From the NCBI GenBank assembly GCA_035048485.1, contig CM068581.1:59502393-59566392 (forward strand): a DNA stretch of 64,000 nucleotides, read 5' to 3'. A model generated the notes under the pieces. It searched no databases, had not been told where the DNA came from, and saw nothing but the letters and a program-made list of their open reading frames with translations. The position numbers and the translations under genes are program-made. Shown here piece by piece: positions 35,454 through 46,300 of this stretch (position 1 is its first letter; each line of letters opens with the position of its first letter). This stretch comes from Pteria penguin. Lineage: Eukaryota > Mollusca > Bivalvia > Pterioida > Pteriidae.

Positions 35454-35860
35454 CCGCGCCACTCACTCTGGAAACTGAAAAATCTGGATTTTCAGTTATT
35501 CATCTTCAGAATAATTTCAAAAAGGCAAAACCATTCGATAGATCTTGTTTAGTCGTAACTTTTGGTGTATGCTATATGTTTGTATGAAGATGCGTTAATA
35601 TTTTATAGAAAAAAATCAATTTTAGATAGGGCGATTTCCATGTTAAATTTTTACGTGACGTCGCCAAGTTTCCCATAGACTCAGTGTTTAACATCGGCTA
35701 CGTCACGTCAAAATACGAATGCTTCTTCGTGGAAACATAAAACATACACTAAAAGTCACGACTAAACAAGATCTGTCGATTGATATTAATTTTGTAAAAT
35801 TATTTTAAAGATAAATAAGTGAAAATCCAGATTTTTCGGTTTACAAAGTGAGTGGCGCGG
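35454..35860. mobile_element. 407-bp non-autonomous DNA element with long inverted ends
   Basis: CCGCGCCACTCACT at the left is the exact reverse complement of AGTGAGTGGCGCGG at the right. Homology extends inward for about 130 bp through AAAAATCTGGATTTTCA, AGATCTTGTTTAGTCGT and TTTTGGTGTATG. The middle contains no ORF. No clear target duplication was found. Confidence 0.85.
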
Positions 35861-36138
35861 ACACTACAGAGTGTGGTTTTGTTGACAGACCCTGAGTCAT
35901 TCAAAACAACCATGACAGTCTCAAGTCTACATCACCCAAGACCCTAAGTTAAGTATCCAAGTAACTTTTTATTCTTTCAGTTGTGAATAGAATGTATTGT
36001 ACTGTGTAAATTCTACAGCGAGCCGCACACTGCATAATACTCGCAAAGGGGTGTTGCAGTATATGAAGATAGACAGAGAGACATCGTTTCAAAAAAGTCT
36101 TGATAGTTAGATGTACAAACTACAACACTTTTCTAAAC

Positions 36139-36850
36139 CAGGATCGGATCCAGAAGTTGAGGTGTGTGGCTTGGAGGAGGCCCAAAGTGCCGAGAATGGA
36201 AGGATACAGGAGGGATGTATCCTCTCTTGTATGGGGGTCCGGGGGCCTCCCCGGAAACTTTTTTAAAGTTTCGAAAAATTTTGCAGTCGGATACATTTTT
36301 CAGTGTTTTTTTTTCAATAATGACACAGGATTTTTTTCTCTCTGCTGAAGAACAAAGCCATAAATTCATATCTATTTTGTCACTTTATTTTTTCATTATT
36401 AACTTTGATATGGTGCCAAAATTGCATATATTTCACATCGCTTTCCTTAAAGCAGGGACGTATATATATAACACATAACACATAAGTTACATACGTCCCT
36501 GATTGAATTAAATTTACAATTTCAGAATAAATACGTGTACATAGTGGTACTAATCTGCTTGTAGATGAGTTCTAAAATCTATCTTGATCTAATGTAATAG
36601 TATATTGATTAAACTTTGAACAAACATTTTATCTAATAACAAAAATAAATTAGAATAAAATTAATAACAACATTTTCATGTAATAACAAAAAAAAAAGAT
36701 TTGGAGTATACTATGATGAGTTACTTTTAAAGTAAGCGCCATGCAGTAATTAATGTAGCAAAATACATTATGCACAAGCATATATAGGGACGAAAACCCC
36801 CAAAGGTACATGTAACAAAATGTTGTTCAAAACATAAAAATAGTACATAC
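36139..36850 (+). mobile_element. Dispersed element R, copy 1
   Basis: It starts CAGGATCGGATCCAGAAG. It shares with copy 2 (37556-42380) the segments TGGAGGAGGCCCAAAG, CAATAATGACACAGGA, TTTTGTCACTTTATTT, CATTATTAACTTTGATATGG and GTTGTTCAAAACAT, in the same order. A 49-bp foldback lies inside (36453-36501). The right end is obscured by the MITE at 36851. It has no ORF and is located just upstream of the RNF115-like first exon. Confidence 0.78.
36453..36501. mobile_element. 49-bp foldback insertion in element R copy 1
   Basis: CAGGGACGTAT and ATACGTCCCTG bound the insert; copy 2 of element R lacks it (near 42090). TTAA occurs on both sides within a few bases, so a TTAA-targeting origin is possible. 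Similar ACGTATATAT / ATATACGTCCCTG ends occur at about 38672-38718. Confidence 0.6.
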
Positions 36851-37014
36851 AGTGGCGGATTTAGGGGAGGTTTGAGGGGGTTCGGAAAACCCCCTCAGAT
36901 ACCAAAAATCTTTAAAATAAGCATAAATGGTGGCCAGTTTCTTGAAAATTTGGGATTAAAAAACCCCCAAACCCTGCAAAGAACCTCCCTAGATGAGCTT
37001 CTGGATCCGCTACT
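36851..37014. mobile_element. 164-bp MITE with 8-bp target duplication
   Basis: The ends AGTGGCGGATTTAG and CTGGATCCGCTACT are imperfect inverted repeats, and GTACATAC abuts both sides (36843-36850, 37015-37022). The interior has matched runs of G and C (GAGGGGGTTCGG / AACCCCC). An 8-bp duplication fits a hAT-type origin. It lies 215 bp before the RNF115-like start codon. Confidence 0.82.
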
Positions 37015-37204
37015 GTACATACAAGTGCTGCATCCGTAAGAAGTCAATGTTGATCTTGAGAATTTAAGGTTTTCATTATTCTGAGTCTTTGTGTTTGATA
37101 TAATTATTTGATTCTCATTATTATTGCGGTAACTAATGATTGACACCATAATTCCGGATTATGCTTGAAGTCCAATCCGTTTCAATTCATTCGTTATATA
37201 AAAT

Positions 37205-37229
37205 CTACGTCACTAGGAAGTCGAAGAAA
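37205..37229 (+). promoter_or_regulatory. Possible initiator/5' leader of the RNF115-like gene
   Basis: The start codon lies in AAAATGGCGGAGGC, which matches the AANATGGCGGC core that YY1-type factors bind near starts of housekeeping genes. There is no TATA box at a suitable distance. Weak, motif-only evidence. Confidence 0.3.
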
Positions 37230-37313
37230 ATGGCGGAGGCAGCCGTAGAAAGTAGAACCGACTCCAAATTTTATTGCCATAGTTGTTCCACCGAAATAAA
37301 TCCTAAGCTTCCG
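37230..37313 (+). CDS. RNF115: RNF115-like exon 1 (codons 1-28)
   Basis: It starts at ATGGCGGAGGC and encodes [12 protein letters not shown] followed by the first half of the zinc finger ([15 protein letters not shown]). It ends at CCG before the donor GTAATC, phase 0. MAEA is also how the vertebrate relatives begin, which supports the start. Confidence 0.9.
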
Positions 37314-40300
37314 GTAATCTTGGATTCAAACTTAGTGTTATTTACATATAGTAGCAAACTATTTTGTGAAGGCTATTGTTGTATGAGCTATCAGTTCAAC
37401 GTCATGAGCCTCCGAGTCTGAGAAACGACAAAATCCATCTTACACTTACAGAACTTCATCTGAAGTTACTCTTAGTCTCAGACGACTTCTGTACAAGTAC
37501 TTCAGTATTTCATAGGGACCTTTTTTATGATAACTGTGGTCTTATAATTTGTATACAGGTGCGGATCCCGAAGCAGAATTGTTGGGGGGGGGGTGTGTTT
37601 TGGAGGAGGCCCAAAGGCAAAGAAGTACCGTGAGCGGGGATGGGTTCACCCCCTTGTGTACGAGGGTCAGGGTGGCTTCCCCTAGAAATTTTTTAAAATT
37701 AAAATTAATTGGTGTAATCTGGTATATTTTTCCGGTCAGACTACTTTAAGCCCACGGAAGATTTTAAGCCCACCGTAAGTCCACTGTAAGCCCACTGTCT
37801 TCCTAGAAGATATTATGTATATTTGTTGATATATATTGATAGGTTGACTTAAAATATGTGTCTATACAAATTTTTGTGAAAATTCAACTCCTAATAACTA
37901 TGAAAAGTCAATTTATATTGTCCAACATCTATGAATGGTTGGATCGCCATTTTAAAGAACGATAACTCTAGACTGATACGGCAAAACTGAGGTGATGTCC
38001 GAGAAAAAATACTGCATTTTATTTCATTAGGGACATATATATCTAAACAAATTAAACGTCCTTGATTTGACTTACTAAGAAAAATCTAATAATAAAATAA
38101 TAAAAAATAGAAATTAACGCGGAAGTAATGTATGTGTTATTTTGAATTTATTATTTTCATCTTTTTCAATGAAAGTTCCGGTGACAGTGGATGGCGCGTG
38201 TTTAATTAAATCATTTCAGGCTATAATAGATATGGAATGAAATATTTAGTATTTACCAAAAATTAATGTATGAAAAATAAAAACCCAAAACAAGTTAAAC
38301 CTTCCACAGGGATACCGTTGTATAATATATAACGCACTCTTTTCAGTTTTTGATTGATTTTAATCAGTTGAAACAGAGACGAAGACTACTTTCAAAAACT
38401 GAAGTAATCTATGTCTTTGACTGAAATAACTGATGTTAATTTTTCAGCTCCTCTGCCTAAGTAAAATCCTTAATAACGTTATGAATAATAAGAGTAAACT
38501 ACAGTTAGCAATTGACATCGATTGATTAACAGATTCTTTCAATGGCAGACTCGCCCTGTCCGCACTTGAATTCTGAGAAATGCGACACGTACATTGTGCT
38601 AGAGAAATATATATATAATACATATATTATATGTCTGTACTAAACTGAGGTCAATTTCGAAATACCATGAACGTATATATATCTATATATAGATATTAAA
38701 AATATATACGTCCCTGATTATAGACATGAAGACATGTGAAACCAAGTCAATCCCTGGCGCACACTTTGACGTTGGATAAAAATGATGGTAATTAATCAAC
38801 AACCAGCATCGGCCAAGAACATAAAACATTATCAATTCGAATTATCTTGATCTTCAATGCATGAATAAAAAGAATTTCTTGTTGATTTGTAATTTAACGT
38901 GTGTGTATAGATACATTTCATTAACAGCTCTGATTATGTCACACGTTCTATATCACGAATATTAAAACTGATTGCTAAATAAACACCCCATACGTCATCG
39001 GCATTACATAATTAACAGTCAATTACCAGGTGTTGTTAAAGAAGTGATCCATGCCCCGCGGGTGAATTCTGCATAACTTTTCATTTGTCATATACACTGT
39101 ATACGAGTTTACGTCCAGTTCGGGATTAACAATGAATTCAGAAACGCATTTTGAATGTATTGTCAATCACCTGCATTTGTTCTCGATACAGAGATATTAG
39201 TGAACGTAATCATTTGATGGATCGTTTCTAGATATATCCGAATTTACGTCCAGTTCGGGGTCAAAATGAATTTAGCTTTTGAATATACTGTCAGTCGTCT
39301 GCATTTATTCTCGATACAGAGATATTACGTATCTGACAATAAAAAGCACGCGCTGGAAATCGGTAGACGTATTATGCCGTAATTCTTGGACAAACACAAT
39401 TTTGACGAAGAGACAAAAAAAAGTTGCCGTATTCGAGATTTTATTGTAAAATGGGCACTCGGGTGATAACTGCACAATACTTGAACGAATTGGTTTAAAC
39501 AGTATTTATTCAGAAAATCGCATGAATTGTATAACATAACACATATATATATAGGATTGAGCAACAAGTCTTGGACTTATATAAAGCTCTCTCCTGAAAT
39601 CGAACATGAACTTACTAGTATATATAATTGGCCAACGTTATATATAATACACATACATATATGAAAATTCATGAGTATAGATTTCCTACTTGTATTTACC
39701 AACTCGTTTAAACCTTATAAATAACAGTAAAGGGAAAACGAAAAAAAGAAGAAAAAGGGGGGGGGAGGACAAAAGAAAACAGAAAAAAATACATATATAA
39801 GAAGAGGGTACAGGCTGAAGAAAGTGGATGCTAATCAGATGAAAAATTCAGTCTCTATTTTCAAGATTTCATTAAAGTGGGAATAAAGCCCTGATATTAA
39901 ACGGATGATCAAGAAAGTGGGAAGTTGACACGTGTCTTGTGATCATGTCTGAAAGATTTAATTAAGAGAATCTATTACTTTTGATAATGAAATTTTGCTT
40001 TTGAGCAAATATATCTCCATTTACATCATCATCATACAGAGGACTACCTGATATTAAGATATTTATGTTTATTTGAACTGATAATGTATTGATAGATCTA
40101 TTACGTAATTCACTGTAGATAGTACATTCCAAAAAGAAATGATTTGCCGTTTACGGGAGACCACAGACACAGTTGTCATCAATACGTAGATGATTTTTAC
40201 ACAGATCAGCATTCAGTCAGCTGCAACCCAATCGAAGACGAGCATGCAATAATTGATCTTTACGTTCTCCACAATAAAAATAGTTTTGACAAAAATTGAT

Positions 40301-43300
40301 TATTAATGAATTTCTGAAAAAATCTTGAAATTTATAAGTCCAAGGGCCATAAATCTGTCAAAAGTAAGTCGATCGTAACGAAACTCGAACTGGTACTGAC
40401 GCCGCTTGAAATAAAGCTATATACCAAATTTCAACTCAATATCATGAAAGACGACAAAAAGGTCCGGAAAACATGACCCCAGACGGATGGATGCATACGT
40501 CCCGTCTAATGACGGGCGTATAAAAAAGCGAAAAACGCTAAATATAATACAAATCCATCTATCAAGTATGCTCTTAAATTATAGAATAAGGACAAACATA
40601 CATAATAAAATTTTTGAAAACACACTGTATGTATAAAATATATCAAATAGATATGTCATATCAAATTAGATACATTAGTTACATTATAGTTAGAGAAAAC
40701 TTGTAATGAATTTATGTTATTTGGTACAAATATTATATCATATTTATTTATAGATTAAGTAAACAAAGTATGAAATATACTTCATAAAAAGTAATAGTAG
40801 GTAATATAATAGCAGAGACATATCTCTGATAATAGTAGATAGATCTAATGTAATCAGAGTTATCGTTCTTTAAAAATGGCGATCAAAACAAAAAGAAACC
40901 CCGTAACATAAAAGGACTTTACATAGTTAATAGGTGTTGACTCTGTTTAGAAATTTCTTTAGACACATATTTTAAGTCAACCTATCGATATATATCAACA
41001 AATATACATAATATCCCCTAGGAAGACGGTGGGCTTACAGTGGACTTACGGTGGGCTTAAAATCTTCCGTGGGCTTAAAGTAGTCTGACCCATATTTTTC
41101 AGCCTTTTTTATCAATAATGACACAGGAATTTTTTCTATCTGCTAAGAACCAGTCGGGCACATCCCTCTAAACAGGGAATGAGACATTTTGCTGGCATTT
41201 AAAAAAAATGTCTTTCTAAAGAGGGATGTTTTCGACCATAATGAATGAGTTCCCAAGAACTAAAAAATCAGTATTTATCATTTTGATCTGAAACTTAAAA
41301 TCGCACATCTATGATCTGTACAGTACATACTGAATAATTCTTGATGTCGGACTTGTCACATGACCTAATTTGCATCATATTTGTTGGGGGATAAGTCTCG
41401 GGATTTATCATTGCTGTTTATGAAGAATCAATATTTTGAAATCTAATTTTTGCAAAGTGCGGTCATTAAAATTCGGAGAAGGAAAGAGAGCCAATTGTCA
41501 TGAGATTCCTCGATGAATTTCAAAAGTTTTAAGACTCATTTAGCTCGTGTTCAAAATATAGTTCATCAAAGTTGCATTACGGCCTATGATAAACACAGAG
41601 TTTATCCCCTAGGTCATCCTCGGAATGTTTCGTAAATTGTCTTCATTTAGATCTTAGTGTGATGTCACGCCGACTTGGAGAATATTTGTAAACGATGTTG
41701 ACCTGTAGGATGTACCATTTTCGAGATTGATGATGTAAAACTTCTACAGCTATAAACACAAAAACGGTTAATAGAAATTCCAAACATTCTTTACAAATAT
41801 TGTTTAGGACATTGGAAAGATGTGTGCTTTTAATTTTCAAATCAAAATTCCAAAATTTTGATTTTCAGTACTAAGGAACTCGTGCATTAAGCTGGAAAAA
41901 AATCTCGCTTTAGAGAGACAAGTTTTTAAATGCTAATGAAATATCTCTCTTAACAGGGAATATGTCTCTATACAGGAATGTGCCCAACTTGAAGAAGAAG
42001 GCCATAAAGTTATACCCATTTTGTCACTTTATTTCTTCATTATTAACTTTGATATGGTGCGGCAATCGCATATATTTAACATAGTTTCCCTTAACGTAAA
42101 TTTACAATATCTGAATAAAATTGTGTACACAGTGTTTTTATTTAGAAGTAGTCCACTAGACTGGCAATGCCTTTATAGATCTTTCGGCACTGATAGCAAG
42201 CAAGAGCAAGTAATTCCAGTCTAGTAGTTCACAAGCATGTGTAGGTATGAAAAACTCTGAAAAGTACGAAAGGTTGTTCAAAACATTAAAATAGAATATA
42301 ATTGGACAAAAATTCGAAGGACATGAAAGGAAAAGGTAAAAAAAAATATCCCCCCAAACTTCCCTAAATCTGCCCTTGGTATATGAGCAATAGCCCTTCC
42401 GAGAGTTAACTACAAAAATTGAATGTACTGAATTAAATGAATATTGCTCAGCAGTTGTAGGAGATCACTTTTCTTTCAGGTTTGTAACCCTTCCGAGAGT
42501 TAACTACAAAAATTGAATGTACTGAATTAAATGAATATTGCTCAGCAGTTGTAGGAGATCACTTTTCTTTCAGGTTTGTAGCTAACCTCCCGTAAGGGTT
42601 ATTGTGCATATACAAATTGTAAGACTGCAGTTATAATTGAAAGGTCTGTAGTCTGAAATGTCAGATCCAAGCATGAGACTTGAGCCAAGGCTGAATTCTT
42701 CTTTAGAGATAATCGATGGGAATACGGAGTATAGCAGCTACTAAATTCAGTAATGATTTGCGTTTAGTCACCTACCAAATCCATTGGGCACTTTTTTGTT
42801 GACAATTACGTCATACTTATATGACGTCATAACAATCACAAAGTGCGTGTATGTTGATGTTATATTGTAGCTGTGATATTCTGTATTGGAAAAAAATTTG
42901 AGAATTTGTTAGTGTAATACTGAAAGCACTGAAACACCGAAATGGCACCCAAAACACTTGAATGGCACTTATATACACATTGTAATGACTTATAAGTCAA
43001 TTTCCATTTTATACAGGCTTAATGACGTGAAAAATGCTGAAAAAATTCTATATTAACTTTTAAACAATGTTTGACTCTTCTGAATTTCCTCTGTTTTATA
43101 TGTATTTCATCATTTGGACAGTTCTGGATTACAGCCAATTCAGGATTCATGCATTATTTATCGTAATTCAGATTTATCTTGGTACATGTATCATACATTA
43201 ATCACCCAAGTTCACTGGAATGGAACTGTGTCAATTATGTATCAAATTAAGATATAACTTAGTCATTGTATTTATAACATGTATGGCTAACATGAAAAAG

Positions 43301-46300
43301 TTGTTTTATGCAATTTGGATAAAATATAAAGTGGCATTTCGGTGCTGTTCGGGTGTTTACCCTGCTGTTCCTGTGTTTATGGTGCTGTTTCTGTGTTTTG
43401 ATTCACTGGTAGATTATTGCTCAATGGGATTAGTTGTTCATTGATGACTTGTTTACATCCAAATAAATAATGCATCTTTATCATCAGAAAATTTGATAAA
43501 AGGCTTGTTGCAAGCTATTATCAGTATCGTTTATTAAATAACAAAAAAATAATCATGATTTGACTTTTATCACAGTTATGATCATTCATACATCTGCTGG
43601 TTAAAAAAAGGTTTAACAAGAACCACACTTTTGTGTCATTTGTTTTGTATTTCAGGAGTTTACTTGCCCACAATGTGAGAATGGTTTTATAGAAGAAATA
43701 ACCGAGTAAGCATCTTTATTATTTTTTATCAAATTTGACATTAAACAGAATCTGATTATTAGATATAGAATAAATGTCTTATTTCATGTTTTAATAAAGA
43801 GGTACCATATTTACTTGAATATAATACACACTTTTTTTTCGCCAATTTGACCCCTCATTTTCTCACTGCGTATTATACATAGGGTTAGAAATCTGGAACT
43901 TTTTTATCCACACTTTTAAGCTTCAGTGGCGGATTAAGAGGGGTGTGTGTGTCCGTTAAAGTATCTAAAGCCATCAATCAAATCCACGAGGCGTTAGATA
44001 TATCTATTGTCTGTATACTGTCTGTTTCCCGTAGTAAATGCCCAAGGCGTTTAACAGGAGTAATGTCTACAGTGTGTCATTCAATGAATACGATAGAATA
44101 CTTGCACTGTGTTATTTAGCAATGGTTTCTGATTAGCAGATTGTACGGGTGATATGATGATTTATCCTTAATTGGTTAATCAATAGTTATAAAACAGGTG
44201 AAACTACTTGACCGTAACGGCACGAGCATCGATAGTTTTGATAACACTCATACATTCATTCTTTATATATTTTGTCTTCACAAACATTTGCGATCTCAGC
44301 GTAAAGTTCACGTAGTATAGTACACACGCAAGTTCATTCTAATGAGAGAGGAAAAAATGAAGCGATCGTTTGGTATGAAGGTACTAGTTAAGGCATTTGA
44401 AGTCTGTCATGTTTGATTGTAAATGAAATGAAAGAGAGAAAAAGCATTGATATCACACAATGAATAAAGGCTGGTCGTTCTGTGCCGCTTTTGATAATAA
44501 TATATGTTACGTGATTACACTGTTAAAGGTATACGGCAAAGCAAATTCAGCTCGCTGTCTTGCTGTTTCAACGCGTACTATTCATGGAGTTAGACGTTTT
44601 TTCATGATTTTCGGGGTCATTTTTAGGGTGTGCGTATTATACTCGGGTGCGTATTATATTTGAGTAAATACAGTACTTTTTAGCTCACCTGAGCCAAAGG
44701 CTCAAGTGAGCTATTGTGATCAATCACCGTCCGTCGTCTGTCGTCCGTCGTTAACTTTTCACATTTTCGACTTCTTCTCCAGAACCACTGAACAGAATTT
44801 GATGAAACTTGATAAGCATGTAGTACTCATGGTCCCCTACAAATGTTGTTGTTTTTCGTCCAGATTCATCAACAGGTGGCGCCACCACAGGCAAAAGTAG
44901 GTCAAAGAGGGTACCCTCCTTTGACAAACTTCTTCTTCAGACCGGGGGCATACAGAGACAAACCGAATGCATAGGAATGATCTAGAGGGGTGTGTGAAGA
45001 AGTGTTGTTATTTTTGGTTCCGTTTCGAAATCAAATTTTTGACGTTTTTTTGTACTTGGTAGTATTAATGCAGAAAAGAGGTATTTTTTTCTTTTAGTAA
45101 ACATTGATGCATTAATTTGGTTTAATTTGATCATTTTGATGGTAAGAAATACTACTGCGAAGAAAATTTTTCAATATTTTATGTTTTGGATTTTTTATGA
45201 ATTTTTTAAGACTTTCAAGAAAAAGGGGGGGTGGGATAATTGGTGTAAACATTTCACAGTTTGAACTTTTTCTTCGGAACCACTTGCTGGAATTCAATGA
45301 AACTTGGCATGCATCAAATACTCAAGGTCCCCGACAAATGTGGTCATCTTTGTCAGGATCCATGAACAGGTGGCACCACCACAGACAAAAGTAGGTCACA
45401 GAGGGTACCCTCCTTTGACAAACTTCTTATTCAGATCGGGTGCATACAGCGACAAACCGACTGCATAGGAATGATTTAGAGGCATATGGGAAGAAGTGTT
45501 GATATTTTTGGTTCCATTCCGAAATCAAATTTTTGACGTTTTTTCATTTTTATTTTGGACTTTGTTATTTTAATGCATTAAAGAGTTATTATTTTCTTTT
45601 AGTAAACATTGATGCATTCATTTGGTTTCATTTAATCATTTCTATGGTAAGGAATGCTGGTGCGAAGGAATTTTTTCAATATCTCGATTTTTGAATTTTT
45701 TAAGACTTCCAAGAAAAGGGGGGGGGGGGGACAATTTTTCATATCTTCAACTTGATCTACAGAACAACTTGAAGGATTGTGATAAAACTGGGTAGGATGC
45801 AAGTACTCATAGTCCTTTTCAAAGGTTTTGTTTTTTGTGCGGATCATCCAAATTGGTTAACAGATAATGCCACCATGTCTAAAAGTAGGTCTCACAATGG
45901 TACATATACCACTTGGTAATTGAAATATGGAGAGTAGTGGTTCAAATCCAGCTGTGGTCAAAAAAATTTTTTTTTTTTTTTTACACATCTAAATAGGTTT
46001 TTAGATGTTTCTCAACACTCAACATATGAAATTAGGAATTTTACGTTTAAGACTTCCAAAAAAAAAAAAGGGGGGGGGGGGGGGGGTTTGGCCATTTTTC
46101 ACATTTTCAACTTTTTCTACAAAACTGTTTGAAGGATTTTAATAAATCTTGGTAGAAATAAGTCACTTATGATCCTCTTCAAATTCTGTTGTTTTCGTCC
46201 AGACCTCTTTACAGGTGGCGCCACCATAGTCAAGACTAGGTCACAAAAGAGTTCCCTCGTTTAACAATATTCTTTTTCATACGGGCTGTATACAGAGACA

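Larger units (their letters stand above)
37733..41091. mobile_element. 3359-bp element with ~240-bp inverted ends and 9-bp target duplication
   Basis: The ends CGGTCAGACTACTTTAAGCC and its near-complement GGCTTAAAGTAGTCTGACCC start inverted repeats that run about 240 bp through AAGCCCACGGAAGATTTTAA, TAAGTCCACTGTAAGCCC and CGCCATTTTAAAGAACGATA. ATATTTTTC lies directly outside both ends (37724-37732, 41092-41100), and copy 1 of element R shows the unoccupied site (ATACATTTTTCAG, 36291). Long inverted ends plus a 9-bp duplication are typical of Mutator-like elements. No transposase frame is visible, so it is non-autonomous. Confidence 0.88.
37556..42380 (+). mobile_element. Dispersed element R, copy 2, split by two other elements
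   Basis: It begins CAGGTGCGGATCCCG, 242 bp into intron 1. It resumes after the 3359-bp element at 41101 (TCAATAATGACACAGGA) and after the 840-bp element at 41991 (GAAGGCCATAAA). It ends near TTCCCTAAATCTGCCCTTGG. Without the insertions it is about 0.6 kb, matching copy 1. Confidence 0.78.

Noticed and set aside
42813..42826. TGACGTCA as a functional CREB site
   Set aside because: It lies inside an inverted repeat in an intron, and the palindrome explains it without regulation.
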